The translations under genes were made by a program, and so were the position numbers. A DNA stretch of 64,000 bases from JAHEAO01 sp942492375. Lineage in GTDB: Bacteria; Pseudomonadota; Alphaproteobacteria; Rhodobacterales; Rhodobacteraceae. Below are positions 17,261 to 26,808 of the stretch, one piece after another. Every line of letters begins with the position of its first letter. Position 1 is the stretch's first letter. The notes below the pieces were generated by a model, which was not told where the DNA came from, searched no databases, and was given only the letters and a program-made list of their open reading frames with translations. The DNA lies in NCBI GenBank assembly GCA_942492375.1, contig CALOEL010000014.1, positions 186,001 through 250,000 of the forward strand. Direction: 5' to 3'.

Positions 17261-17767
17261 ATGCCTGATCGTGCATCTCTCGCCCTGCGCCTGTCATCGC
17301 CCAAGCAAACCGCTGCGCTAGCCGAGCGGATCGCGCCGTTGCTGGTCGCGGGCGATTGCCTGCTGCTGAATGGCCCGATCGGCGCGGGAAAGACACATTT
17401 CGCCCGCGCGCTGATCCAGCGCCGGCTCGCCGAGGCCGACCGGTCGGAGGATGTGCCCTCGCCGACCTTCACCCTGATCCAGACGTACGATGACGGCCAA
17501 GCCGAGATTTGGCACGCCGACCTTTACCGGCTGAGCAATCCTGCCGAGATTGACGAGCTTGGTCTGGCCGACGCATTCGACTCTGCTATCTGCATCGTCG
17601 AATGGGCCGACAAGCTGGGAAAGGCCGCGCCGAACCATGGGCTTCGATTGGATTTCGCCGCCGGCCGCGACGAGAATGAGCGGCGTCTGACGGTGGAAGG
17701 CGACCGCGAACGGTGGCAGAGCGTCCTCGCCGCAATTTCCCAGACCGAAGGCGCCTGTCAGTCATGA
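17261..17767 (+). CDS. tsaE: tRNA t6A biosynthesis ATPase
   Basis: 168 residues with Walker A GPIGAGKTH (38-46), the PSPTFTLIQTY switch and the HADLYRL segment typical of TsaE. It powers the TsaBDE complex that installs threonylcarbamoyl on A37 of tRNA. Its partner TsaD is at 4.6 kb. It begins a chain of overlapping genes: its stop overlaps amgK by 4 bases. Confidence 0.96.
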   Translation: MPDRASLALRLSSPKQTAALAERIAPLLVAGDCLLLNGPIGAGKTHFARALIQRRLAEADRSEDVPSPTFTLIQTYDDGQAEIWHADLYRLSNPAEIDELGLADAFDSAICIVEWADKLGKAAPNHGLRLDFAAGRDENERRLTVEGDRERWQSVLAAISQTEGACQS

Positions 17768-18771
17768 CAGAACGCGGGCCACTGATTGACGCCTTCCTTG
17801 CGCGTGCCGGATGGGCCGATGCGGTTCGGCAACCGCTTGCCGGTGACGCCTCGTCTCGCCGCTATGAACGGCTGCGCCGCGATGGAGAAAGCGCGGTCTT
17901 GATGGATGCGGGCCCTGACGGCGGCGGTGAGATGGGACGCTTCGTCGCGATCGCACGCCATCTCGATAGCATTGGCCTCAGCGCGCCGGAAATTCTGGCC
18001 GAAGATGCTGGAATTGGCGCCTTGCTGCTGGAGGATTTCGGGGATGCCGTCTTCGCACGCATAGTCGCCGCCGAGCCGCAGTGCGAACCCCATCTCTACG
18101 AGGCGGCAGTCGATGTATTGATCCATCTGCGCTCGGCACCTCTTCCTGCTGGTTTACGGGCATTCGGCGCGGCAGAAATGGCGGAGTTCGTACGCCCTGC
18201 TTTTGAGTGGTATGCGCCGAGAGCGGCGGAGGCGACGGACGAAATCGTCGATGAATTCACTCGGCAGCTGTCGCGTTTCGACGGTGAGCGCAGGATACTT
18301 GCGCTACGCGATTACCATTCCGAAAACCTGATCTGGCTGCCCGAACGTGCCGGCCTCTGCCGGGTCGGTCTGCTGGATTTCCAGGACGCATTTCTTTCTC
18401 ATCCGGCTTATGACCTCGCCTCGCTGTTGGGCGATGCGCGGCGCGACGTGGACCCGGCGCTCCGATCCATATCGATCGAGCGATATCTGGCGGCGACAGG
18501 CGCCGGTCCGGACAATCTACGCTTGGCAGTGTCGCTTTTCGGCGCACAACGCAACCTGCGCATCCTTGGCGTTTTCGCCCGGCTTTCTCATCTTGTCGGA
18601 AAGCCGCATTATATCGACATGGTCCCCAGGGTTTGGCGGAACCTTCTCTACGACCTTGACCATCCGGGCCTTGTCGCACTTCGCGACCCGCTGCTATCCC
18701 GACTTCCCGAACCCACTCCGGACTTCCTTGCAGGACTGAAAGGCACATGCGCGACCAGCCCAAATCGCTGA
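17764..18771 (+). CDS. amgK: Cell-wall sugar kinase AmgK-like (N-acetylmuramate/N-acetylglucosamine kinase)
   Basis: 335 residues of the aminoglycoside-phosphotransferase fold. Near the N-terminus is GDASSRRYERL. The catalytic loop RDYHSENLIWLPE and metal motif LLDFQDAF are present. Followed directly by a MurU-type nucleotidyltransferase, the pair matches AmgK/MurU, which recycle MurNAc to UDP-MurNAc and bypass the fosfomycin-sensitive MurA step. Start ATG 17764 overlaps the tsaE stop. The 3' end overlaps murU by 25 bases. Substrate is inferred from the pairing, not from residues alone. Confidence 0.87.
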   Translation: MTERGPLIDAFLARAGWADAVRQPLAGDASSRRYERLRRDGESAVLMDAGPDGGGEMGRFVAIARHLDSIGLSAPEILAEDAGIGALLLEDFGDAVFARIVAAEPQCEPHLYEAAVDVLIHLRSAPLPAGLRAFGAAEMAEFVRPAFEWYAPRAAEATDEIVDEFTRQLSRFDGERRILALRDYHSENLIWLPERAGLCRVGLLDFQDAFLSHPAYDLASLLGDARRDVDPALRSISIERYLAATGAGPDNLRLAVSLFGAQRNLRILGVFARLSHLVGKPHYIDMVPRVWRNLLYDLDHPGLVALRDPLLSRLPEPTPDFLAGLKGTCATSPNR

Positions 18772-19442
18772 TGCTCTTCGCTGCCGGCAAGGGTACCCGG
18801 ATGGGCGCCCTGACTGCCGACCGGCCGAAACCGCTGATCCCTGTCGCGGGCCGGCCGCTGATCGACCATGCGTTGGCGCTGGTTCAGGCGGCAGAAATCC
18901 AGAATGTGGTCGCCAATGTGCATTACTTTTCAGACAGTATAACGGACCACTTGAGGGGCACCGGCATCAGGATTTCCAACGAACGAGATGAACTGCTGGA
19001 GACCGGCGGCGGGCTGCGCAATGCACTGCCGCTGCTGGGCGATGGACCGGTCTACACGCTGAACACAGATGCCGTCTGGACCGGCGAGAACCCCCTGGTC
19101 GAGCTGAGATCCGTCTGGCGCCCCGACCGAATGGACGGGCTCTTGCTGCTGGCCGACCAGGTCAGAACGGCCGGTCACACGGGCGCGGGCGATTTCGTCA
19201 CCGACAGGCAAGGTCGGCTGCAGCGCGGTCCGGACCTGATCTATACCGGTGCTCAGATCATCCGCACCGAACTGCTGGCCGGGATCGACGCATCGGCCTT
19301 CTCGCTAAACCGTCTCTGGGACCTGCTTTTGCAGCGCGGGCGGCTTTACGGCATTGTCCATCGCGGCGGCTGGTGCGACGTTGGTAGTCCTGCCGGTATC
19401 GTCGCGGCCGAAGCAATGCTGGAGGAGGCGGGAGATGTTTGA
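18747..19442 (+). CDS. murU: N-acetylmuramate-1-phosphate uridylyltransferase, MurU type
   Basis: 231 residues of the sugar-1-phosphate nucleotidyltransferase fold. The N-terminal nucleotide loop FAAGKGTRMG (11-20) is followed by DRPKPLIPVAGRPLI, with NTDAVW as the metal-binding Asp region. ATG 18747 follows AAAGG. A later ATG at 18771 would cut into the first beta strand. It would transfer UMP to MurNAc-1-phosphate made by AmgK. Overlaps amgK (25 bases) and addB (8 bases), so these genes share one message. Confidence 0.87.
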   Translation: MRDQPKSLMLFAAGKGTRMGALTADRPKPLIPVAGRPLIDHALALVQAAEIQNVVANVHYFSDSITDHLRGTGIRISNERDELLETGGGLRNALPLLGDGPVYTLNTDAVWTGENPLVELRSVWRPDRMDGLLLLADQVRTAGHTGAGDFVTDRQGRLQRGPDLIYTGAQIIRTELLAGIDASAFSLNRLWDLLLQRGRLYGIVHRGGWCDVGSPAGIVAAEAMLEEAGDV

Positions 19443-22389
19443 ACCGGACAAGTCTCCGCGGGTTTTCGCCTGCCCCCCAGGCGCCGATTTTCCGCGCCAG
19501 CTGGTTGCCGGCCTGGTCGACCGGACTGGTGGGCAGCCGCCCGAGACATTGGCTCGTGTGGAGATCTTCGTGAACACCCGCCGGATGCAGCGCCGTCTGG
19601 TTCAGCTTTTCGATGAGGGTCCGGCGCGGCTTTTGCCGCGCATCCGGCTGGTCACCGATCTGGCGCAGGATCCGGTCGGGGCCGATCTTCCGCCTGCCGT
19701 CCCGAAACTGCAGCGGCGGTTGGAATTGAGCCAATTGATCCGCAGGCTGCTCGATGCGCAGCCCGATCTCGCCCCTCGCACCGCGCTTTTCGACCTCGCC
19801 GAAAGCCTGGCCCAGCTGATGGCCGAGATGCAGGATGAAGGCGTCCCGCCCGAGGCGATCCGCAATCTTGATGTGGCAGACAATTCGGGCCATTGGCAAC
19901 GAAGCCTGATGTTTCTCGATGCAGTCGCGCCCTACTACGGCGGCCGATCCAAAGAGCCGCCGGACAACGAAGGCCGCAACCGTCTGGTGGTCGAACGGCT
20001 GCTGGACCGTTGGAAAACCGCGCCGCCCGATCATCCGGTTCTGGTGGCCGGTTCGACCGGCTCGCGCGGAACGACCGCGCTTCTGATGCAGGCGGTGGCG
20101 CGGTTGCCGCAGGGCGCCGTCGTGCTGCCCGGCTTCGATTTCGACCTGCCCGCGGCTGTCTGGTCACAGCTGTCGGATGCCTTGACGTCCGAGGATCATC
20201 CGCAGTTCCGCTTTGCCCGGCTTTTCGACCGGCTTGGTCTGCGCCCCGATCACGTAAGGCTCTGGCATGATGGCGCGGTTGCGCCCGCGCCTGCCCGAAA
20301 CCGGCTGATTTCCCTGGCACTGCGCCCTGCCCCCGTCACCGACCAATGGATGACCGAGGGCCCCGCCTTCCAATGCATCGCAGAGGCCGCCGCCGGCATG
20401 ACGCTGCTGGAAGCGCCGTCGTCCCGCCTGGAAGCGGTGGCGATCGCGGCGATCCTGCGCAAGGCGGCCGAAGACCGGCGCAGCGCCGCGCTTGTCACAC
20501 CGGACCAGACCCTGACGCGGCAGGTCACCGCCGCGCTCGACCGTTGGGGCATCGAGCCGGATGTCAGTGTCGGCGATCCGCTGCCGCGAACTGCCGTCGG
20601 TCGGCTGTTGCGCCACGTCGCCGATCTTTTCGGCCAGAAGCTGACGGCGGAAAGATTGCTGGTGCTTCTGAAGCACCCGATGGTCAACTCGGCTGCGGAA
20701 AATCGCGGCCAACACCTGCTTTGGACCTTCGATCTGGAACTGCGTTTACGGCGCTATGGCCCGCCGTTTCCGACACCTTCCGATCTGCGCAAATGGGCCG
20801 GGCGAGCCGGAGCCGATGATGGCCGCAACGCCTGGGCCGACTGGCTGGCCGGCACCCTGGACGGGCTGGAGCGGATAGGAACGCGCGCCGCGCCCGATCA
20901 CCTGGCCCAGCACATCGAGATCGCCCAACGACTGGTGCAAGGGCCGGATGGCGGTGACGCAGAGCTATTGTGGGCGACTGAAAACGGCCGCGTCGCCGAG
21001 GCGCTGATGCGTGAATTCGCGACGGTCGCGCATCATGCTGGTGCGCTGTCGCCCGCGGATTACCGGCAACTCGTCCTGACCGTCCTGAAGCAGGGTGAGG
21101 TCCGCGACCCGGTGCGACCGCATCCCGGCATCATGATCTGGGGCACGCTCGAGGCGCGGGTACAAGGCGCCGACCTGGTCATCCTCGGCGGGCTGAACGA
21201 CGGCACCTGGCCCGAACTGCCCGTCGCCGATCCCTGGCTGAACCGCGAGATGCGGCTGGCCGCGGGCCTGCTTCTGCCGGAACGCCGCGTCGGGCTGTCG
21301 GCGCATGACTTCCAGCAGGCCGTCGCCGCGCCGCAGGTGGTGCTCAGCCGCGCGATCCGCGGCGACGAAGCCGAGACCGTCGCCTCGCGCTGGCTGAATC
21401 GGCTGGAGAACCTGATGCAGGGCATGTCCGACGACGGCCGTGCCGCGCATGCCGCGATGAAACAGCGCGGCCACGACTGGATCGAGCTTGTCGAGCATAT
21501 GGAAATCCCTGCGCGCAAGATCCCCGCCGAGCCACGGCCGGCGCCGCAACCTCCTGTCGAGGCGCGCCCCCGTTCGCTGTCGGTTACTGCGATATCAAGG
21601 CTAATCCGCGATCCCTATGCGATCTACGCGCGCGAGATCCTGCGCCTGCGCCCGCTCGATCCGTTGCATCCGACCGCCGATGCGCCGTTGCGTGGCACGG
21701 TCCTTCACTCGGTCATGGAAAAGTTCATCCAGTCCTATGAAGCCTCTGCCGGTCTGGATGCCTCGCGGCAGGAGCTGATGCGGATCGCGGACGCGGTTCT
21801 TCAGGCCGAGGCGCCCTGGCCCGCAGCCCGGATCCTCTGGACCGCCAAGCTGGCGCGGGTGGCTGACAAGTTCCTTGCCGACGAGCAGATCCGACAGGCC
21901 AAGGCTGCGCGGATCTTGACCGAGATCAGCGGGGCGATCCACCTGCCCCGGATCGATTTCACCCTGACCGCCAAAGCCGACCGGATCGACTGCACGCCCG
22001 ACGGCGCCTTGCTGATCTACGACTACAAGACCGGCCAGGTGCCGAGCAAACCGCAGCTGGAGAAGTTCGACAAGCAATTGCTTCTGGAAGCCGTCATCGC
22101 CGAGGCGGGAGGGTTCGAGGCGATCGGCGCCGCACCGGTGCGCGAGATCGCGCATATCGGGCTGGGCGCAAAGCCGGAGTTCAAGCCGGTCGAATTGGTG
22201 CCGGGCCAGACGGCGCAGGTGCGGGCCGAATTCGAGGCGCTTATCGGTGAGTATCAGAGGCGCGAGCGCGGCTATCCCTCGCGCCGTGCGATGGCGCAAC
22301 AGCGCCATGGTGGCGACTACGATCATCTGGCGCGGTTCGGCGAATGGGACGAGTCGCAGCCTCCGGTTGCCTTGCAGGTCGGCGCATGA
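19435..22389 (+). CDS. addB: Double-strand break repair protein AddB
   Basis: 984 residues from MFEPDKSPRVFACPPG. ATG 19435 is preceded by GGAGGAGGCGGG within murU. It has the large inactive helicase-like body of AddB (LVDRTGG..., VLVAGSTGSRGTTALLM) and a C-terminal RecB-type nuclease region (KADRIDCTPDGALLIYDYKTG, with the DYK core). With AddA it forms the helicase-nuclease that resects double-strand ends for RecA loading. Stop overlaps addA by 4 bases. Confidence 0.95.
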   Translation: MFEPDKSPRVFACPPGADFPRQLVAGLVDRTGGQPPETLARVEIFVNTRRMQRRLVQLFDEGPARLLPRIRLVTDLAQDPVGADLPPAVPKLQRRLELSQLIRRLLDAQPDLAPRTALFDLAESLAQLMAEMQDEGVPPEAIRNLDVADNSGHWQRSLMFLDAVAPYYGGRSKEPPDNEGRNRLVVERLLDRWKTAPPDHPVLVAGSTGSRGTTALLMQAVARLPQGAVVLPGFDFDLPAAVWSQLSDALTSEDHPQFRFARLFDRLGLRPDHVRLWHDGAVAPAPARNRLISLALRPAPVTDQWMTEGPAFQCIAEAAAGMTLLEAPSSRLEAVAIAAILRKAAEDRRSAALVTPDQTLTRQVTAALDRWGIEPDVSVGDPLPRTAVGRLLRHVADLFGQKLTAERLLVLLKHPMVNSAAENRGQHLLWTFDLELRLRRYGPPFPTPSDLRKWAGRAGADDGRNAWADWLAGTLDGLERIGTRAAPDHLAQHIEIAQRLVQGPDGGDAELLWATENGRVAEALMREFATVAHHAGALSPADYRQLVLTVLKQGEVRDPVRPHPGIMIWGTLEARVQGADLVILGGLNDGTWPELPVADPWLNREMRLAAGLLLPERRVGLSAHDFQQAVAAPQVVLSRAIRGDEAETVASRWLNRLENLMQGMSDDGRAAHAAMKQRGHDWIELVEHMEIPARKIPAEPRPAPQPPVEARPRSLSVTAISRLIRDPYAIYAREILRLRPLDPLHPTADAPLRGTVLHSVMEKFIQSYEASAGLDASRQELMRIADAVLQAEAPWPAARILWTAKLARVADKFLADEQIRQAKAARILTEISGAIHLPRIDFTLTAKADRIDCTPDGALLIYDYKTGQVPSKPQLEKFDKQLLLEAVIAEAGGFEAIGAAPVREIAHIGLGAKPEFKPVELVPGQTAQVRAEFEALIGEYQRRERGYPSRRAMAQQRHGGDYDHLARFGEWDESQPPVALQVGA

Positions 22390-25300
22390 GTCACGACGAC
22401 GCCACGCAGCGGCAGGTGTCCGCCGCCGATCCCGTGATCTCGACTTGGCTTTCGGCCAATGCCGGATCGGGCAAGACCCGCGTGCTGACCGACCGCGTCG
22501 CGCGGCTTCTGCTGCGCCGCGTCTCGCCGCAGAACATCCTGTGCCTGACCTATACCAAGGCCGCGGCGACCGAGATGCAGAACCGGCTTTTCAGAAGGCT
22601 GGGAAGCTGGGCGATGAAGGACGACAAGAACCTGTGCGAGGAATTGCGCGGGCTTGGCATCGAAGACGCGCTCGATGCCGACGACCTAGCCCATGCACGC
22701 ACGCTATTCGCCCGTGCGATTGAAACGCCGGGCGGGCTGAAGATACAAACCATCCACTCTTTCTGCGCGTCGCTGCTGCGGCGCTTCCCGGTGGAAGCCG
22801 GCGTGTCGCCGTTCTTCACCGAGATCGACGACCGCTCGGCGAAGTTGTTGCGCGAAGAGGTGGTAGAGGAGCTGTCCGACGGGCCGAATCGGGCGATCAT
22901 GGAGCGGCTCGCCCGCCGATACACCGGCGAGGACTTCGACGCGCTCACCAAGGAGATCGTCGGATGCCGAGAAGCGTTTCTGCCGGCGCGGAAGGAGAGC
23001 GAGATCTGGGCCGCATGCGGACTACCCGCGGGTTACTCGGAAGACGATCTTGCGGCCGCGCTGTTCCTCAGCACCGAAGGCGATCTTCTTCGCCGGGTTT
23101 TGCCGGAGCTCGAAGCCAGTGCTAAGCCCACCGACCTAAGGGCCGCCGCCCGGCTAGCTGACTTGTTGCCGGACGGACCGTCTCTGGCGGATTTCGACAC
23201 TATTGCAGGGCTTTTCCTCTACGGTCCCAGCGCCAAGCAGCCATTCGGCGCGAAGACCGGCAGCTTTCCCACCAAGGAAACGCGCGACGCCCTTGTCGGT
23301 GTGATCGAAGATCTCGACGCGTTCATGCAGCGGGTTGCAGATGCCCGTCCTCTGCGCCTCGCCCTGCGCGCGGCAGAGCGCAGCAAGGCGCTGCATGACT
23401 TCGCCGCTATTTTCCTGCCCGAGTATATCGCACGGAAAGAGGCGCGCGGCTGGCTCGACTTCGACGACCTGATTATCGGGGCACGCAACCTGCTGAGCGA
23501 TCCGGCGGTGGCGGGCTGGGTGCTTTACCGGCTGGACGGCGGCATCGACCATATCCTTGTCGATGAGGCGCAGGATACCAGTCCTGCGCAATGGGCCGTG
23601 ATCCGCTTGCTCGCGCAGGAATTCACCGCTGGCAAGGGCGCCCGCGAGAACCGCGAACGTACGATTTTCGTTGTCGGCGACTTGAAACAGTCGATCTACT
23701 CCTTCCAGGGGGCCGATCCCGCCGCTTTCGACGAGATGCGCGTACATTTTGAAACCGGCCTGACAGCGGCCGGAGCGCGGTTCCAACAGCAATCTCTGGA
23801 CCATTCCTTCCGCTCGTCGCCCGCGATCCTGTCGCTTGTCGACGCCACCTTTCGTGCGGCGGGCCATGCCGGGCTAGGCAGCGATTCTCACCATATTGCC
23901 TATTATGAAGAGACGCCGGGGCGCGTTGACCTGTGGCCAATCGTGCCGAACGCGGACGCCACGGAAGATCGCGAATGGTTCGATCCCACCGACAAGCCGG
24001 CCGAGAATGACTGCCGCATCGTGCTGGCCGAGAAGATCGCGACAGAGATCGGCAGGATGATCGAAAGCGGCTCTATTTCCGCAAGTTCCGGTGATTTCCG
24101 GCCGATCACGCCCGGCGATTTCCTGATCCTCGTGCAGCGCCGGTCGATGCTGTTTCACGAGATCATTCGGGCCTGCAAGGCGCGTGGTCTGGATGTTGCC
24201 GGGGCCGACCGCCTGAAAATCGGCGCCGAGCTTGCGGTGCGCGACCTGAAGGCCATGCTTGCGTTTCTTGCCACGCCGGACGACGACCTGTCGCTGGCCT
24301 GTGTTCTGCGGTCACCGCTGATCGGCTTGAGCGAGGCGCAACTGTACGACCTCGCTCACTCACGGAGCGAAATCCGGCTCTGGCCCGCGTTGCGGCGGCG
24401 TAGCGGCGACTTTCCTGAAACCCATGAAATCCTGTTCCGGCTTCGCAACCAGGCGGATTTTCTCAGCCCCTACGAATTGCTGGAGCGTATCCTGACCCGG
24501 TTCCGGGGGCGGGAAAACTTGCTGGCGCGGCTGGGCAGCGAGGCCGAGGACGGGATCGACGCGATGCTGTCACTGGCAATGGCGTATGAGCGGACCGAGA
24601 CACCGAGCCTGACCGGGTTTCTCACATGGATGGAAACCGACGAGGTCGAAATCAAGCGCCAGTCCGATTCCGCGGGGGACCGGATCAGGGTGATGACCAC
24701 GCATGGCGCAAAGGGACTCGAATCGCCCATCGTCATCCTGCCGGACACCGCCGACCGACGCCTCAGCCTCCGCGATCAGATCATTCCCGCCGCGGATGGC
24801 ATGCCGCTCTGGAAGACTGCAAGCGCAGATATGCCCGCCGCGATGGCCGAAGCGGCGGCCGGCGCGAAGCGCGCGCAGGACGAAGAGAGAATGCGACTGC
24901 TTTACGTCGCGCTGACACGCGCCGAAACATGGCTGATCGTCTGCGGCTGCGGCGAAAGCGGCAAGGATCCAGGCAACTGGCACGGGTTGGTCGAAGCCGG
25001 GATGAAAGAGGCCGGCGCGGCCCTCCAAGCGAGCCCCGCCGGCGATGGGTTGCGGCTGCAGGTCGGTGAATGGGCGAGGTCCGAACCCCTATCCGCCGAA
25101 CCCGGAGCGGTCGCCGATAGGGCATTGCCCGACTGGATCACGACGCGGGCGCAAATTCTGCCGGAACTGTCGAAAACAGTTTCTCCATCAGGGCTTGGTG
25201 GTCCGAAAGTTCTGGCCGGCTCGGCGGAATCGCTGGATCAGGACGCCGCCATGGAGCGGGGTAACCAGTTGCACCTGCTGCTCGAACATATGCCCCTCGC

Positions 25301-25763
25301 CGCGGCCGATCTCTGGCCCGACCTCGTCCACGGGCTTCTTTGCGCGGGCCCGGCGGCATTGCCACCGGAAGCGGCGGATCAACTTTTGACCGAGGCGCGG
25401 ATGGTCATCGAGAACCCGGAGCTCCGGCATCTCTTCGGGCCGAATGCCTTGGCGGAAGTGCCCGTAAGCGCCACGCTTGCCGAACTGGACGGCAAGCGCA
25501 TCAACGGCGCGATCGACCGTCTGGTCATCGATGACGATCACGTTTTGGCGGTGGATTACAAATCCAACGCCACCATTCCGGAGACCCCCGACCAGGTTCC
25601 GCTTGGTCTGCTGCGCCAGATGGGCGCCTATGCCGCCGCGCTGTCGCAGATCTACCCGGACCGGCGCATCGACAGCGCCATTCTCTGGACCCGCAGCGCC
25701 ACGCTGATGCCTCTGCCGCACGATCTGTTGCGACAGGCGCTGGATGCGTCCTCTACATCTTGA
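22386..25763 (+). CDS. addA: Double-strand break repair helicase-nuclease AddA
   Basis: 1125 residues, UvrD/Rep-type superfamily 1 helicase with a C-terminal nuclease. Walker A ANAGSGKTRVLTDR is near residue 22, DEAQDTSPAQW is Walker B, VVGDLKQSIYSFQGADP is motif III, and VMTTHGAKGLESPIVI and LLYVALTRAETW are motifs V and VI. The nuclease core RLVIDDDHVLAVDYKSN is near the end. ATG 22386 overlaps the addB stop. It is the 3'-to-5' motor of the AddAB complex. trxA follows after 59 bases. Confidence 0.96.
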   Translation: MSHDDATQRQVSAADPVISTWLSANAGSGKTRVLTDRVARLLLRRVSPQNILCLTYTKAAATEMQNRLFRRLGSWAMKDDKNLCEELRGLGIEDALDADDLAHARTLFARAIETPGGLKIQTIHSFCASLLRRFPVEAGVSPFFTEIDDRSAKLLREEVVEELSDGPNRAIMERLARRYTGEDFDALTKEIVGCREAFLPARKESEIWAACGLPAGYSEDDLAAALFLSTEGDLLRRVLPELEASAKPTDLRAAARLADLLPDGPSLADFDTIAGLFLYGPSAKQPFGAKTGSFPTKETRDALVGVIEDLDAFMQRVADARPLRLALRAAERSKALHDFAAIFLPEYIARKEARGWLDFDDLIIGARNLLSDPAVAGWVLYRLDGGIDHILVDEAQDTSPAQWAVIRLLAQEFTAGKGARENRERTIFVVGDLKQSIYSFQGADPAAFDEMRVHFETGLTAAGARFQQQSLDHSFRSSPAILSLVDATFRAAGHAGLGSDSHHIAYYEETPGRVDLWPIVPNADATEDREWFDPTDKPAENDCRIVLAEKIATEIGRMIESGSISASSGDFRPITPGDFLILVQRRSMLFHEIIRACKARGLDVAGADRLKIGAELAVRDLKAMLAFLATPDDDLSLACVLRSPLIGLSEAQLYDLAHSRSEIRLWPALRRRSGDFPETHEILFRLRNQADFLSPYELLERILTRFRGRENLLARLGSEAEDGIDAMLSLAMAYERTETPSLTGFLTWMETDEVEIKRQSDSAGDRIRVMTTHGAKGLESPIVILPDTADRRLSLRDQIIPAADGMPLWKTASADMPAAMAEAAAGAKRAQDEERMRLLYVALTRAETWLIVCGCGESGKDPGNWHGLVEAGMKEAGAALQASPAGDGLRLQVGEWARSEPLSAEPGAVADRALPDWITTRAQILPELSKTVSPSGLGGPKVLAGSAESLDQDAAMERGNQLHLLLEHMPLAAADLWPDLVHGLLCAGPAALPPEAADQLLTEARMVIENPELRHLFGPNALAEVPVSATLAELDGKRINGAIDRLVIDDDHVLAVDYKSNATIPETPDQVPLGLLRQMGAYAAALSQIYPDRRIDSAILWTRSATLMPLPHDLLRQALDASSTS

Positions 25764-25822
25764 CCTTCCCCGCGCCCGTTCCTACCTTCCCTTCCAACCC
25801 TCAGATTGATTGGAGCATCTTC

Positions 25823-26143
25823 ATGGCCACCGTCCCCGTCACCGACGCCACATTCGACAGCGAAGTCAAACAGTCCGACATCCCCGTAGTCGTCGACTTC
25901 TGGGCGGAATGGTGCGGCCCCTGCAAGCAGATCGGCCCGGCGCTCGAGGAGCTTTCCGACCAGTTCGACGGCAAGGTGAAAATCGTCAAAGTGAACGTCG
26001 ACGAGAACCCGAATTCGCCGGCCCAGATGGGCGTTCGCGGCATTCCGGCGCTGTTCCTGTTCAAGGATGGCGAGGTCGTGTCGAACAAGATCGGCGCGGC
26101 GCCGAAGGCTTCGCTGGAAAGCTGGATCAAAGAGTCGATCTGA
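25823..26143 (+). CDS. trxA: Thioredoxin 1
   Basis: 106 residues with the redox motif WCGPC (Cys31, Cys34) and the cis-proline loop VRGIPALFLF. The start MATVPVTDATF at 25823 is preferred over an in-frame start at 25760 that overlaps the addA end. Cytoplasmic dithiol donor for ribonucleotide reductase, PAPS reductase and methionine sulfoxide reductases. A clear terminator follows at 26164-26186. Confidence 0.97.
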   Translation: MATVPVTDATFDSEVKQSDIPVVVDFWAEWCGPCKQIGPALEELSDQFDGKVKIVKVNVDENPNSPAQMGVRGIPALFLFKDGEVVSNKIGAAPKASLESWIKESI

Positions 26144-26163
26144 ACCTTCCGGACAGCAAATCG

Positions 26164-26186
26164 AAAGGGCGCTTCGGCGCCCTTTT
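26164..26186 (+). terminator. Intrinsic terminator after trxA
   Basis: AAAGGGCGC (26164-26172), a TTCG tetraloop, and GCGCCCTTT (26177-26185) make a 9-bp perfect stem ending in a short T run. About 20 bases after the trxA stop. It closes the trxA transcript before hslVU. Confidence 0.85.
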
Positions 26187-26250
26187 CCTTGGCTGGGTTG
26201 TGCGACCCGGCGGTGGGGTCCATATATCCCCGATGACGACGGAGGGCATT

Positions 26251-26808
26251 ATGGTGGAAGACCGGTTTCCCGGCTGGCACGGCACCACGATCATCGGCGT
26301 GCGCAAGGGCGGCGAGGTGATCATCGCGGGCGACGGGCAGGTGAGCATCGGCCAGACCGTGATCAAGGGCACCGCCCGCAAGGTGCGGCGGCTGTCCAGC
26401 GGTGGGCAGGACGTGGTCGCCGGTTTCGCAGGTTCGACGGCGGATGCGTTCACCCTGCTCGAACGGCTTGAGTCGAAGCTCGAGGCCACGCCGGGACAAC
26501 TGCAGCGTGCCGCGGTCGAGCTGGCAAAGGACTGGCGCACCGACAAGTATCTGCAGAAGCTCGAGGCGATGCTGATCGTCACCGACGGCACGGACCTGCT
26601 GGTCGTCACCGGCGCGGGCGACGTGCTTGAGCCCGAACATGACGTCACCGCCATCGGCTCTGGCGGCAACTATGCGCTGGCTGCCGCGCGCGCGTTGATG
26701 GAGACCGACCTGACCGCCGAACAGATCGCCCGCCGCGCAATGGCGATCGCGGCCGATATCTGTGTCTATACCAACGGAAACCTGACGGTTGAGAAGATCA
26801 GCAAATGA
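26251..26808 (+). CDS. hslV: ATP-dependent protease subunit HslV
   Basis: 185 residues from MVEDRFPGWHGTTIIGVR. ATG 26251 has GGAGGG just upstream, whereas ATG 26233 has none. This alphaproteobacterial HslV carries a short N-terminal extension before the catalytic Thr in HGTTI, which is exposed by processing. It forms the dodecameric proteolytic core and partners HslU. Stop overlaps hslU by 4 bases. Confidence 0.97.
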   Translation: MVEDRFPGWHGTTIIGVRKGGEVIIAGDGQVSIGQTVIKGTARKVRRLSSGGQDVVAGFAGSTADAFTLLERLESKLEATPGQLQRAAVELAKDWRTDKYLQKLEAMLIVTDGTDLLVVTGAGDVLEPEHDVTAIGSGGNYALAAARALMETDLTAEQIARRAMAIAADICVYTNGNLTVEKISK

